A stretch of DNA of 64,000 nucleotides from Paraburkholderia sp. ZP32-5 (GCF_021390495.1 NZ_JAJEJP010000003.1:868001-932000); one strand, 5' to 3'. Counted from the stretch's first letter, positions 17,256 through 26,497 are shown. Notes: generated by a model from the sequence alone, not told the origin. Made by a program: numbers and translations.

Positions 17256-17365
17256 TCACCAGAACTACCAGCCGTCATCGCGCGAGGCGCGGTAGACGGC
17301 TCCGCGCAACAGAAGCGCGACGAAGCGGCGAGAAGCACAAAAAGCACGGATAACCCGGAGACAGA

Positions 17366-18142
17366 GTGGCTATTCCAGACGCAACCCCAGACGCAACCCG
17401 TGTCGCGCACACCGTCGCGTCGCTGCTCGGCGCCCGGCGCGCGAGCGCGACGCTGGCGATGCTGGCGCGGGACTATGCGCCGACCTCGCTCGAGGAAGCC
17501 TTTGCGGTGCAACGCGAGATGACGCGTCAGCTTGGTGCGCGCATCGGCGGCTGGAAGGTCGGCTATGCGCCCGGCGTGCGCCTCACGCATGCGCCGATCT
17601 ATCAGGACGCCTGTCTCGCGAGCGGCGCGTCGGTTCATCTTCCGTATGCGGAGGCGCCCGCCATCGAGGGCGAGGTCGCCTTCGTGCTAGGCCGCAATGT
17701 GCCGGCACGCGCGACACCGTATTCCGATGAAGAAATCGCCGACGCGGTCGACGAAGTGTGCGCCGCGATCGAAGTCGGTGCGCCGCGCCTGCGCGATTTC
17801 ATGGCAGCGCCGATCGAGCACAAGATCGCCGACAACATGGGCAATGGCGCGCTGATTCGCGGCAGCGGCACGCGCGCCTGGCGTGCGATCGATCTGGCGG
17901 CGCTGCGCGTGCGCGTCGAGATCGATGGGCGCGTCGTCACCGATCTGATCGGCGGCAACAGCGCCGGCAATCCGTTCAATGCGCTGGTCGCGCTGGCCAA
18001 CGCGCCGCACCGGCGCGAACCGTTGCATGTGGGACAGATCGTCATCAGCGGCACCTGCACCGGGCTCTATGCGGCCCATGCGGGCAACGAAGCAAAGGTC
18101 GTGTTCGACGGGCTCGGCGAAGCCCGCGTCACAGTCGTATAA
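17366..18142 (+). CDS. 2-oxopent-4-enoate hydratase-type protein 1 (FAH superfamily)
   Basis: 258 aa, starting at a GTG behind CCGGAG. The fold of MhpD/2-keto-4-pentenoate hydratases is shown by GGWKVGY, IEGEVAFVLG (metal-binding EGE), CAAIEVGAPRL, IADNMGNGALIRG and LHVGQIVISGTCTG. Family members hydrate 2-oxo-4-enoates or decarboxylate oxo-acids using Mg2+. First gene of a five-gene operon with a PEP-mutase-family lyase and a complete tripartite transporter. A paralogue is at 32558. Substrate unknown. Confidence 0.87.
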   Translation: MAIPDATPDATRVAHTVASLLGARRASATLAMLARDYAPTSLEEAFAVQREMTRQLGARIGGWKVGYAPGVRLTHAPIYQDACLASGASVHLPYAEAPAIEGEVAFVLGRNVPARATPYSDEEIADAVDEVCAAIEVGAPRLRDFMAAPIEHKIADNMGNGALIRGSGTRAWRAIDLAALRVRVEIDGRVVTDLIGGNSAGNPFNALVALANAPHRREPLHVGQIVISGTCTGLYAAHAGNEAKVVFDGLGEARVTVV

Positions 18143-18217
18143 CCTCACGCGCGGGCCGCCGGCGACAGCCGATACGCGGATGCGGTGCGCGCCGAACCGG
18201 AAAGAGGAACGCCTTCG

Positions 18218-19084
18218 ATGGGATCCCTGACTCAACGCCAGCGCTTGCGCGCGATTCTGAAGAGTGAACGTTGCGTGACCATGGCGACGGTGTTCGATCC
18301 GATCTCCGCGCGTCTGGCCAGCCAGCTCGGCTACGAGGCGGCGCTGATGGGCGGATCGCTGGCTTCGTATGCGGTGCTCGGGGCGCCCGATCTGATCCTG
18401 CTCACGTTGAGCGAACTCGCCGAGCAGGTGCATCGCTGCACGCGCGTGTCCGACGTGCCGCTCGTCGTCGACGGCGATCATGGCTACGGCAACGCGCTCT
18501 CCGTGATGCGCACGGTGCACGAACTCGACCGCGCGGGCGCGGCGGCGATCACCATCGAAGACACGTTGCTGCCGCGTCCGTTCGGCCCCTCCGGCGCGGT
18601 GCAACTGTCGCCGTTCGACGAAGCGGTGGCGAAGATCGAGGCCGCCGTCGCCGCGCGCGGCGATTCGGACGTGCTGGTGATGGGACGCACGAGCGCGGCC
18701 ACCGTCAACGGTATCGAGGATGCGCTCGCGCGCTTCAAGGCGTTCGAGGCCGCCGGCGTCGACGCGCTGTTCCTGCCGGGGCCGCGCAAACGCGAAGAGA
18801 TCGATGCGATCTCCGCGGCCGTGAAGCTGCCGCTGCTGATGGCGGGCGCGCCCGCGCCGCTATGCGATCCCGCTTACCTGGCGACGCGCCGCGTAAAAGC
18901 GTGGTCGGCCGGTCATCAGACGTTTTCGGTGGCGCTCAAGGCGCTTCACGACAGCATGCAGGCGGTGAAGGCCGGCGCGCTGTCGCTGGAGCTGCCCGAT
19001 CAGGCGTCGAAGGCCTTGCTCGAGGAGGCGACCGGCGTGCCCGCGTTCGACGCGCTGACGCGCCGCTTCCTCGGCGCGTCGTAG
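18218..19084 (+). CDS. Isocitrate lyase/PEP mutase superfamily lyase, oxaloacetate decarboxylase-like
   Basis: 288 aa. The sequence ATVFDPISARLASQLGYEAALMGGS and DGDHGYGNALSVMRTVHELDRAG (shown here split by function: FDPISARLA, VDGDHGYGN, TIEDTLLPRPFG) is that of the PA4872-type group of the superfamily, whose characterised member decarboxylates oxaloacetate. The Mg2+-binding Asp cluster (DGDHGYGN) and the TIEDTLLP loop are present. Closely follows the hydratase (75 bp) and precedes tctB by 14 bp, so it belongs to one operon. Likely splits or decarboxylates a C4-C6 oxo-acid in the cytoplasm. Cleavage of a hydroxylated dicarboxylate is an alternative. Confidence 0.85.
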   Translation: MGSLTQRQRLRAILKSERCVTMATVFDPISARLASQLGYEAALMGGSLASYAVLGAPDLILLTLSELAEQVHRCTRVSDVPLVVDGDHGYGNALSVMRTVHELDRAGAAAITIEDTLLPRPFGPSGAVQLSPFDEAVAKIEAAVAARGDSDVLVMGRTSAATVNGIEDALARFKAFEAAGVDALFLPGPRKREEIDAISAAVKLPLLMAGAPAPLCDPAYLATRRVKAWSAGHQTFSVALKALHDSMQAVKAGALSLELPDQASKALLEEATGVPAFDALTRRFLGAS

Positions 19085-19098
19085 CAGGAGAGCACACG

Positions 19099-19599
19099 AT
19101 GAGCTCACAGACAGCACAGACGGAACAGGGCGGCGCGATCGAATACGTCAATACGAAACGCCGGGACTACTACAGCGGCATGCTGATGCTGCTGATCGGG
19201 CTCGGTGCGATATACGGCGGCGTGCGCTACAGCATCGGCAGTCTGAGTCAGATGGGACCGGGCTTCTTTCCGGTCGCGATCGGCGCGGCGCTTGCCTGCA
19301 CGGGCATCGCGATCGCGCTGGTGGCGAAATATACGCCGGCGCAGCAGGGCGAGCGCAAGCTGCCGCCCGAAGGCAAGGCGTGGTGCTTCATTCTGGGCAG
19401 CCTCGTCGCGTTCATCGTGCTCGGCCGCCACGGCGGCCTGCTGCCGGCGACCTTCGCGGTCGTGTTCATCTCGGCGCTCGGCGATCGCCAGAACACCGTG
19501 TGGCGCGCGTTCCTGCTCGCGGCGGCGATGACCGCGCTGTGCGTGGCGGTGTTCTGGTGGGCGCTGTCACTGCAGTTTCCACTGTTCCAATGGGGCTAG
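19099..19599 (+). CDS. tctB: Tripartite tricarboxylate transporter small subunit TctB
   Basis: 166 aa. The N-terminus is cytoplasmic and four hydrophobic segments follow (MLMLLIGLGAIYGG, ATAFF-type stretch FFPVAIGAALACTGIAIALV, WCFILGSLVAFIVLG, and the C-terminal FLLAAAMTALCVAVFWWAL). The order and length match TctB, the small membrane subunit of TTT transporters. ATG at 19099 follows CAGGAGA. Six bases separate it from tctA, so translation is probably coupled. Confidence 0.9.
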   Translation: MSSQTAQTEQGGAIEYVNTKRRDYYSGMLMLLIGLGAIYGGVRYSIGSLSQMGPGFFPVAIGAALACTGIAIALVAKYTPAQQGERKLPPEGKAWCFILGSLVAFIVLGRHGGLLPATFAVVFISALGDRQNTVWRAFLLAAAMTALCVAVFWWALSLQFPLFQWG

Positions 19600-19605
19600 A
19601 CGACC

Positions 19606-21165
19606 ATGACCCAGTCTCTCGTCGATCTCTGGTATGGCTTTGGCGTCGCGCTCGAGCTGCACAATCTCGCGTGGTCGTTCTTCGGCGTGGTGGTCGGCAA
19701 CCTGATCGGCGTGCTGCCCGGCATGGGGCCGCTCTCCGCCATCTCGATGCTGCTGCCGCTCACCTACACGATGCATCCGGTGCCGGCGATCATGATGCTG
19801 GCCGGCATCTTCTACGGCTCACAGTACGGTGGCGCGATCGGCGCGATCCTGCTGAACCTGCCATGCCATCCGCCGCACGCGGTGACCTGCCTCGACGGCT
19901 ATCCGCTCACGCGCCAGGGCAAGGGTGGCACGGCGCTCGGCATCGCGATGATCTCGTCGTTCTTCGCGGCGTCGTGCGGGATTGCGCTGATGGTGTTCGC
20001 GTCGCCGCTGCTGGTGAGCATCGCGTTCAAGTTCGGGCCGGCCGAACTGTTCTCGATCATGCTGCTGGGGTTGCTCGCGGGCGGCACGATGTCGCGCGGG
20101 CCGGTGTTGAAAGGCGTGGCGATGACGCTCTTCGGTCTGTTGATCGGTATCGTCGGCACCGACATCAATACCGGCACGATGCGCTTCACGTTCGGCTTTC
20201 CGCGGCTCGGCGACGGCGTCGAGATCGTTGCGCTCGCGCTCGGCCTGTTCGGCGTGGCCGACTTCCTGCGCAACGTCAACCGGCTGCAGGTGGTGAGCGG
20301 CGGGGCGCGGGTGCGGCTGCGCGACATGCGGCCGAGCTGGAAGGAACTGCGGCAGGCATTTCTGCCGATGGTGCGCGGCACGTCGATCGGCGCGCTGTTC
20401 GGTGGCATGCCGGGAACCGGCTCGACGATCACGACCTTCATCGCGTATGCGTTGGAGCAGAAGATCTCGCGCAATCCGAAGAAGTTCGGGCAGGGCGCGA
20501 TCGAAGGCGTGGCGGCGCCGGAAGCCGCGTCGCACTCGAAGACCCAGGTCGACTTCATTCCGACGATGAGCCTCGGCATTCCCGGCGACGCGGTGATGGC
20601 GCTGATTCTCGGCGCGCTGATGATCCAGGGCATCCAGCCCGGCCCGCAGCTGATCACCGATCACGCCGATCTGTTCTGGGGACTCGTCGCGAGCTTCTGG
20701 GTCGGCAACATCCTGCTGATGCTGCTGAACGTGCCGCTGATTGGCATCTGGGTGAAGTTTCTGCGCGTGCCGTACCGCTACCTGTTTCCGTCCGCGCTGC
20801 TGTTTATCGCGGTCGGCGTGTACAGCACCAACAACAGCCTGTTCGAGGTCGGCGAGGTGCTCGCGTTCGGCGTGATCGGCGCGGTGCTGCTGGCGCTCGA
20901 ATTTCCGGTCGCGCCGATCCTGCTCGGCTTCGTGCTGGGCCCGATGGTCGAAGACAACTTCCGGCGCGCGGTGCTGCTGTCGCGCGGCGATATCGGGATC
21001 TTCATCCAGCGGCCGATCAGCGCGGTCTTCATTGGCGCGTCGGCCTTGCTGATCCTGCTGCAGGTCGGTTTCGCGATTCGCGGCGCGGTGCGCCGGCGCA
21101 AGGCGCGCCCGAGGAAATTTCGCGTGACGGGGTCGTCGCGGCCGACCTCGCAGGACAACGTATAA
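19606..21165 (+). CDS. tctA: Tripartite tricarboxylate transporter large subunit TctA
   Basis: 519 aa, normal for TctA, with about 11-12 hydrophobic segments. The signature loops GVLPGMGPLSAISMLLPLTY and FGGMPGTGSTITTFIAYALEQ (parts: GVLPGMGP, GGMPGTGS) and PEAASHSKTQVDFIPTMSLGIPG are those of the sodium- or proton-driven permease subunit. This is the only TctA in the window, so it may serve several of the eight Bug proteins. The usual N-motif ENAA before A-S is replaced by PEAASHS, a small departure from the family. Confidence 0.93.
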   Translation: MTQSLVDLWYGFGVALELHNLAWSFFGVVVGNLIGVLPGMGPLSAISMLLPLTYTMHPVPAIMMLAGIFYGSQYGGAIGAILLNLPCHPPHAVTCLDGYPLTRQGKGGTALGIAMISSFFAASCGIALMVFASPLLVSIAFKFGPAELFSIMLLGLLAGGTMSRGPVLKGVAMTLFGLLIGIVGTDINTGTMRFTFGFPRLGDGVEIVALALGLFGVADFLRNVNRLQVVSGGARVRLRDMRPSWKELRQAFLPMVRGTSIGALFGGMPGTGSTITTFIAYALEQKISRNPKKFGQGAIEGVAAPEAASHSKTQVDFIPTMSLGIPGDAVMALILGALMIQGIQPGPQLITDHADLFWGLVASFWVGNILLMLLNVPLIGIWVKFLRVPYRYLFPSALLFIAVGVYSTNNSLFEVGEVLAFGVIGAVLLALEFPVAPILLGFVLGPMVEDNFRRAVLLSRGDIGIFIQRPISAVFIGASALLILLQVGFAIRGAVRRRKARPRKFRVTGSSRPTSQDNV

Positions 21166-21269
21166 GCAAGCGCTATCGCGAACGCGGCGACCCCGCGCGC
21201 GGCCGGCCTTCGCCGTGGCGGCAATACGACTACACGACAACACGCACTGATCAGGTCGGAGACACACCT

Positions 21270-22250
21270 ATGCTGACGCGGCGCCGCCTTCTGATATCGC
21301 TCGGGTCCCTCGGTGCGCCACTGCTGCTCGGCTGGATGCCGGCGGCGCGCGCCGACTATCCGGACAGTCCCATTCGCATCGTCATCGCGTTTCCGGCCGG
21401 GGCCGGCGAGGCCGAGGCGCGCATCGTCGCCAAACGGCTCGGCGAGGTCCTCAAACAGCCAGTGATCGTCGAGGCGCATCCCGGCGCGGGCGGCAACATC
21501 GCGGCGGCCTATGTCGCGAAATCGCGCGGCGACGGCTATACGCTGCTGCTCGGCGTGAGCACGTTCTTCGAAACGAATCCGATGATCTACAAGGACATCG
21601 GCTATCAGCCCGCCGATCTGCAACCGGTCAGCGTGATCTCCGAGCAGCCGTTCGTGCTGGTCGTGAATTCGTCGCTGCCGGTTCATTCGCTGCAGGAACT
21701 GATCGCGTATGCGAAGCAACGCCCCGGCAAGGTGACCAACGCGACGGCCGGGCTCGGCAGTCCGCTTGATCTGATCGCGAAGGAGTTCATGGTGCGCACC
21801 GGCGCGCAGATTCTCAACGTGCCGTACAAGGGCGGCGGCGAGGACACGCTCGCGGTGCTCGGCGGCTTCGCCGACATGCTGTTCGGCGGCGTTGCCGATG
21901 TGACGGCCGGCATCCAGTCGGGCAAGATGCGCGCGCTGTGCGTGACCGGCAACCGGCGTCTGCCGCATTTCCCTGACTTGCCGACGATCGCCGAGGCTGG
22001 GCTGCCGGGCTATGACTTCACCGTCTGGAATTGTTTGTCCGTGCCGTCGTCGACGCCGCCCGCGATCGTCGAAAAACTCCATGCGGCAATCGTGACGACG
22101 ATGAACTCACCTGACGTGCAGACCGGCTTCGACCGTATTGGCTTTTTCCCCACCAGCAGCACCGGCGAGGAATTGTCGAAGCGGATCGTTTCAGAGACGG
22201 AAGTATGGCGTGGGGTGCTGAAGAAGTCGGGGGCGTTGCAGCAGCAATGA
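21270..22250 (+). CDS. tctC: Bug/TctC-family solute-binding protein 5 (TTT receptor)
   Basis: 326 aa. Twin-Arg signal MLTRRRLLISLGSLGAPLLLG, cleavage near AARA/DYPD. Ligand-loop variant AFPAGAGEAEAR; HPGAGGNIAAAYVAKSRGDG; VPYKGGGEDTLAVLGGFADM. It is the receptor of the adjacent TctBA pair by position (105 bp after tctA, same strand, GGAGA site). The ligand may be the substrate of the hydratase and lyase encoded upstream in the operon. Confidence 0.92.
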   Translation: MLTRRRLLISLGSLGAPLLLGWMPAARADYPDSPIRIVIAFPAGAGEAEARIVAKRLGEVLKQPVIVEAHPGAGGNIAAAYVAKSRGDGYTLLLGVSTFFETNPMIYKDIGYQPADLQPVSVISEQPFVLVVNSSLPVHSLQELIAYAKQRPGKVTNATAGLGSPLDLIAKEFMVRTGAQILNVPYKGGGEDTLAVLGGFADMLFGGVADVTAGIQSGKMRALCVTGNRRLPHFPDLPTIAEAGLPGYDFTVWNCLSVPSSTPPAIVEKLHAAIVTTMNSPDVQTGFDRIGFFPTSSTGEELSKRIVSETEVWRGVLKKSGALQQQ

Positions 22251-22277
22251 GCGTCGGCTGACGCGCCGGAATTCGCA

Positions 22278-22302
22278 CGCGACGGCTGCGGCAGTCGTCG
22301 CG
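22278..22302. terminator. Hairpin between tctC and the SMP-30 pseudogene
   Basis: CGCGACG and CTG pair with CAG and CGTCGCG around CGG (one mismatch), between converging stops. Confidence 0.5.
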
Positions 22303-22354
22303 GCCATCGCCCGCGGCAGCGGGCATCACGCGATGTCAGCCAGGCCCACGACCG

Positions 22355-23227
22355 TCACGCCAGATCGCACGCGAAGTTCGGCTCCGCGAGTCCGCGCACG
22401 CCGGGCTTGATCGCGAGCAGGCCGCCTGCCAGCGGTTGCCTCACCAGCTCTTCCGGCGACAGACGCTGCGAAGCGGTCGTGATGTACAGGATGTCGAGAT
22501 CGGGGCCGCCGAAAGTGCAACTGGTCGGATTCTGCACCGGCATCTCGACGACGCGTTCGATGCTTCCATCCGGCGCATAGCGCGTGACGCGCCATCCGCC
22601 GTATTCGGCGAGCCAGATGAAGCCCTCTGCGTCGACGGTGGCGCCATCGGGCACCGCGGGCAGCGTGGTCCGCGCGAACTCGCGACGCTCGCCAGCTTCG
22701 CCGGTGTCGGGATCGAGCGGATACGCGAAGATCGTCTGCAGGTCCGAGTCCGCGCAGTACATCGTGCGGCCGTCGGGGCTGAAGCAGGTGCCATTGGGCA
22801 CGCGAACGCCTGTTCCGACACTGGTGGCGCCGCGGCCGTCGACGCGATACAGCTCGCCGACCGGCTCGCGCGTGCGGTCGTTCATCGTGCCGACCCAGAA
22901 GCGGCCCTGCCGGTCGCATTTGCCGTCGTTGAAGCGCAAGGCGGGATCTTCTGCGCGCTGCTTCGCGATGCGAGTCAGCTCGCCTGTGCGTGTGTCGAGA
23001 TAATGCAGCGAACGCGAAGCGACGAGCACACGGCCGTTGCCGCACAGCGCGATCGAGCCGACGAGGTCGGGCATCGGCCAGTAGCGCATCGCATCGGTGG
23101 CCGGATGCCAGCGCTGGATCGCGGGCCGGCGGATGTCGATCCAGTACAGCGCCTGCTCGGCTTCACTCCATAACGGGCATTCGCCAAGGATGTCGGTGGT
23201 TTGCGTGACGCGTCAAATGGCACTCAT
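22355..23227 (-). pseudogene. SMP-30/gluconolactonase-family gene 2, broken by a stop at codon 5
   Basis: The frame is family-like from the ATG at 23227 to the stop at 22355 (291 codons) but codon 5 is TGA (23213-23215): MSAI, stop, RVTQTTDILGECPLWSEAEQ and onward. The part after the stop contains the first metal-ligand motif GECPLW, which a restart at the next ATG (23089) would lose. The remaining motifs are intact: RFNDGKCDRQGRFW, VPNGTCFSPDG, VPDGATVDAEG. A CGA-to-TGA change is the simplest cause, and the rest shows no decay, so the lesion is recent or a sequence error. No GTG or TTG start lies between the stop and 23089. Confidence 0.75.
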
Positions 23228-23293
23228 GTTGGCCTCGTTGCGCAGGGGTCGAAGGGCGGATGGAGGGTGCGGACAGGATGGTTCCGCGGTCCG

Positions 23294-23336
23294 ATTCTAC
23301 GAGCCCGTCACGCGCGCTCAAGCGCAATAAACGCAC
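23294..23336 (-). promoter_or_regulatory. Degenerate island-type site upstream of the SMP-30 pseudogene
   Basis: Minus strand: GTGCGTTTAT followed by TGCGCTTGAGCG and, about 17 bp on, TAGAAT (23294-23299). Only partly matches class 1. Confidence 0.35.
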
Positions 23337-23382
23337 ACACGATGTGACCTCGTGAAGTGTGCTCGACGCGCGCCGCGCAAGG

Positions 23383-24273
23383 TCAATGGCGCGTGTGTTC
23401 GCTGCGCAGGATCTCGACGAACTTGTCCGCGTGGTTGCCCTCGCGATCGAACCCGGAGCGCACGATGCACGGCGTGAGCGTGATTGCCTGGGCAAGCGGG
23501 CGCACCACGAGGTCGGACCATGCCCCCGCGCTCGCGGTGTATTCATCGATGATCGCGATGCCGGCACCGGCCCGCACCAGCGAGCACGCGACGTCGGTCT
23601 GGAACACGTCGATCCGCGAACGCAGTTCGAGCCCGGCGTCGTGAAAGGCCGCGGTCACGATCTTGCCGAACAGGATGCCCGGATGATGGGCGATGAGCGG
23701 ATAGCGCGCCACGTCGGCAAGCGACAGCGATGGCTGGTGTTCGAGCGCATGTCCCTGCGGCAGCACGCAGGCCATTTTCCCGGACGTGAATACCTCCACC
23801 TTGAGATTGTCGTGCTGGATCGGCATCACGGCGACCGCGACGTCGACCTTGTTGCTCAGCACTTCGATCGCCATGTCGTTGAGCAGCGTCGTGTGATAGA
23901 CGACGCGGATCTTCGGATAGCGTGCCACGAAGCGGGCGATGGCAAGCGGCATCATCGAGTAGCTGAGACACGGGCTCGACGACAGGTTCAGTGTGCCGGT
24001 TGCACCCTGCGCGAGATCGCGTGCGAAGTTGTTCACCTGGAGGGCATGCTCGTAAAACTCGTCCACCTGACGGAACAGCGCAATGCCTTCGGGTGTGGGA
24101 ATCAGCTTGCCCTTGGCGCGGCTGAACAGCTTGAGGCCGAGTGTTTGCTCGGTATGAGAAATGATCCGGCTGACCGCGGGTTGTGAAATGAACAGCAGTT
24201 TCGCAGCGCCGTTGATCGACCCGGTCAGCATGACCGATCGGAAAATTTCCATCTGTCGCAGCCGGAAGTTCAT
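23383..24273 (-). CDS. LysR-family regulator 2
   Basis: 296 aa. HTH region MNFRLRQMEIFRSVMLTGS, then INGAAKLLFISQPAVSRIIS; effector domain from about 92. The look is that of the NocR/OccR branch rather than the GcvA branch of LysR 1. GGAGG lies six bases before the ATG at 24273. It is divergent from TauD 4 (24613), and a strong class 1 promoter (24484-24528) sits between them, the usual position of a LysR site. This makes it the best local candidate regulator for class 1 promoters (inference). Confidence 0.9.
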   Translation of the reverse strand: MNFRLRQMEIFRSVMLTGSINGAAKLLFISQPAVSRIISHTEQTLGLKLFSRAKGKLIPTPEGIALFRQVDEFYEHALQVNNFARDLAQGATGTLNLSSSPCLSYSMMPLAIARFVARYPKIRVVYHTTLLNDMAIEVLSNKVDVAVAVMPIQHDNLKVEVFTSGKMACVLPQGHALEHQPSLSLADVARYPLIAHHPGILFGKIVTAAFHDAGLELRSRIDVFQTDVACSLVRAGAGIAIIDEYTASAGAWSDLVVRPLAQAITLTPCIVRSGFDREGNHADKFVEILRSEHTRH

Positions 24274-24483
24274 GGTGCCTCCATGCGTACGGAAAGAGCG
24301 GCTTGTCTCGTTCGATGCATGCCGGGCCGCGTGCGCCCGATGCACATCTGCAGTGATCAAAGCGCACGCGGTGTGCGCGGCCATCGCTGAATAGCGTACA
24401 GCACTGTATGCGCTCGTCCAGTCGGGTTGGTGCTGATATGCGTTCGACCGGCCGATGTCAAACGCCCGCACGTCACGCGCGCT

Positions 24484-24528
24484 GTGAATAAATCTGTCTT
24501 GTGAGGACGAAATCGCCGCGCCTACGAT
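24484..24528 (+). promoter_or_regulatory. Class 1 island promoter (TauD 4)
   Basis: GTGAATAAAT is followed by CTGTCTTGTGAG. TTGTGA (24499-24504), an 18-bp spacer and TACGAT (24523-24528). It lies in the 339-bp gap between the divergent LysR 2 and TauD 4. Confidence 0.77.
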
Positions 24529-24612
24529 AACGATGTTCCGGTGTGCAATCTAAACCCATGCAGGCGATATGCGTCGCAGCAGTCCAACGGCAAACGTAAC
24601 TGAGGAATGACC

Positions 24613-25509
24613 ATGAGTCTTGACATCGAAGCAGTGCATCCAACGGTCGCGGCGCGCATCCATGGACTGGATCTGACCCGGCCGTTGAGTGACACGCAGA
24701 TCGAAGAGATCGAGCAGGCGAGCGGTACCTACCCGGTCCTGATCTTCCCGAGCCAGTACATCGACGACAACCAGCTGATGGCGTTCAGCCAGAACTTCGG
24801 GCCGCTGCAGCCGGTCGTGTCGTTCCATACCGCTGTCGAGGATCACCGGCTCTCGCCGATGGTCTCCGACATTTCGAATCTGGATCGCGACAACCGCACC
24901 TTTCCGGCCGGCGACCGCCGCCGTATGAACTTTCTCAGCAGCCGTCGCTGGCATACGGACGGTTCGTATCTGCCGACGCCCAACCGTTACTCGATGCTGC
25001 TTTCCTATACGGTCGCGAAGCGCGGCGGGCAGACGCAGTTCGCCGACATGCGCGAAGCGTACGACGCGCTGCCGGAGGAATTGCGCGAGATGGTCGAGGA
25101 CCTCGTGCTCGAACACAACGTCATGCATTCGCGCGCGATGGCGGGCTTCACGGAGTTCGACGAAGCCGAACGCGCACGCTTCACGCCGACGCACAAAAAG
25201 CTCGTGCGCCGTCATCCGATCTCGGGCAGGAAGTCGCTTTATCTGTCCGGCCATGCATCGCATGTGGTCGGCTGGCCGGTGCCCGAAGGGCTCGATCTGC
25301 TGCGCGAGCTGACCGAATTCGCGACGCAGCCGCAGTTCGTCTATACGCATCAGTGGTCGGTGCGCGACCTCGTGATGTGGGATAACCGCTCGCTCATGCA
25401 TCGGGCGCGCCGGCACTATCCGGACACCGACGTGCGCGAGATGCACCGGGCCTCGACGATCGACGACCTGTCGTGGTCGCGTCCGAAGCGCAGCGAGACC
25501 GTCGAGTAG
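24613..25509 (+). CDS. TauD/TfdA-family 2-oxoglutarate-dependent dioxygenase 4
   Basis: 298 aa from the ATG at 24613; an in-frame ATG two codons earlier is worse placed relative to GAGG (24602-24605) and would break the alignment with the other copies. With this start, iron ligands are again His114 and Asp116 (WHTDGSYLPTPNRY), with distal His in WDNRSLMHRARRHYP and Arg in EMHRASTIDD. Likely first gene of a unit with SMP-30 3, SDR 2 and Bug 6, although a hairpin follows it at 25574. Confidence 0.91.
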   Translation: MSLDIEAVHPTVAARIHGLDLTRPLSDTQIEEIEQASGTYPVLIFPSQYIDDNQLMAFSQNFGPLQPVVSFHTAVEDHRLSPMVSDISNLDRDNRTFPAGDRRRMNFLSSRRWHTDGSYLPTPNRYSMLLSYTVAKRGGQTQFADMREAYDALPEELREMVEDLVLEHNVMHSRAMAGFTEFDEAERARFTPTHKKLVRRHPISGRKSLYLSGHASHVVGWPVPEGLDLLRELTEFATQPQFVYTHQWSVRDLVMWDNRSLMHRARRHYPDTDVREMHRASTIDDLSWSRPKRSETVE

Positions 25510-25573
25510 GCGCGGCGAATAGTGCGGTAATCCGCGCGGCAAATCGCAAACGCCTAACGCAAACGCCACTATC

Positions 25574-25602
25574 TTTCCGGCGGCGCGCACGCCGCCGGGA
25601 AA
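25574..25602 (+). terminator. GC-rich hairpin after TauD 4
   Basis: TTTCCGGCGGCG, loop CGCA, CGCCGCCGGGAAA (one bulged G). No T-run; it could attenuate rather than stop transcription into SMP-30 3, which has no promoter element of its own. Confidence 0.5.
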
Positions 25603-25642
25603 CCAGACTGTAAGATCCTTCTCTCATCCAGCCGAGGCCACC

Positions 25643-26497
25643 ATGCCGGGACCGCACACCCAAACCATTCTCACCGGTCTGTCGTTCGCCGAGGGCGCGC
25701 GCTGGCGGGAAGATAGACTCTGGTTTTCCGATCTCTATACGCACCATGTGCAGACCGTCGATCCCGACGGACACACGGAAGTGATCGCGAACGTACCGCA
25801 GCGTCCATCGGGGCTCGGCTTCCTGCCCGACGGCACGCCGCTCGTGGTGTCGATGCTCGATCGCCGGCTGCTTGCGATCAACAGCGACGGCAGCACGCGC
25901 CTCGTCGCCGATCTCGGCGAAGTCGCGGGCGGCCCGTGCAACGACATGGTGGTCGACCGGCACGGCCGCGCATACGTCGGCAACTTCGGCTACGACAAGA
26001 ACAACGGTGCCGAGCCGAAGCTCACGCGCATCATCCGCGTGGACCCGGACGGCTCGATTCATCCGACCGGCGCCGAACTCAGTTTTCCGAACGGCATGGT
26101 GATTACGCCCGACGAACGGCATCTGATCGTCGGCGAGACCTTCGCGCACCGCATCAGCATGTTCGATATCGACGCCAATGGCGATCTGCACAACCATCGC
26201 TATTTCGCCGAAATCGAAGGCTGCAACCCGGACGGTCTCGCCCTCGATGCGGAGGGTGCGGTGTGGGTCGCGGATCCGTTCGGCAAGCGCGTGCGGCGCG
26301 TGTTCGAAGGCGGGCGCATCGAGAGTGAGATCAGCTTCGAGCCGGGGCGCGGAGCTTATACGTGCGCGCTCGGCGGGCCGGAACGGCGTACGCTTTACAT
26401 CGTCACCAATACTTCGAGCGGTCCGCAGATGGCGCAACTGCGCGAGTGCTGCATCGAAACCATCGAAGTCGACGTACCCGGCGCAGGCTGGCCATGA
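25643..26497 (+). CDS. SMP-30/gluconolactonase-family protein 3
   Basis: 284 aa propeller. Metal-site motifs: Glu in AEGARW, Asn in GPCNDMVVDRHG, Asn in FPNGMVITPDE, Asp in NPDGLALDAEG. Nearly identical from residue 32 to the stop to the inverted copy at 35136-35993 (differences such as ANV/ADV, EPK/EPR, TLY/TLF, SSGPQMAQLR/ASGPRMAEHR). The first 31 residues differ clearly. Short GAGG site before ATG. No signal peptide. Followed after 52 bp by SDR 2. Confidence 0.87.
   Translation: MPGPHTQTILTGLSFAEGARWREDRLWFSDLYTHHVQTVDPDGHTEVIANVPQRPSGLGFLPDGTPLVVSMLDRRLLAINSDGSTRLVADLGEVAGGPCNDMVVDRHGRAYVGNFGYDKNNGAEPKLTRIIRVDPDGSIHPTGAELSFPNGMVITPDERHLIVGETFAHRISMFDIDANGDLHNHRYFAEIEGCNPDGLALDAEGAVWVADPFGKRVRRVFEGGRIESEISFEPGRGAYTCALGGPERRTLYIVTNTSSGPQMAQLRECCIETIEVDVPGAGWP
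25736..26497 (+). repeat. Inverted 762-bp near-identical repeat, copy A
   Basis: From TATACGCACC to the SMP-30 stop codon, matching copy B at 35136-35897 on the other strand with few differences and no length change. Flanks are unrelated. Confidence 0.85.

Noticed and set aside
15734..17638. 634-codon open frame on the minus strand
   Set aside because: It is antisense to the aldehyde dehydrogenase, with Arg/His-rich composition and no family.
19380..21165. Long continuous open frame leading into tctC
   Set aside because: It is a shadow frame of tctB/tctA; real tctC starts at 21270 with a signal peptide and ribosome site.
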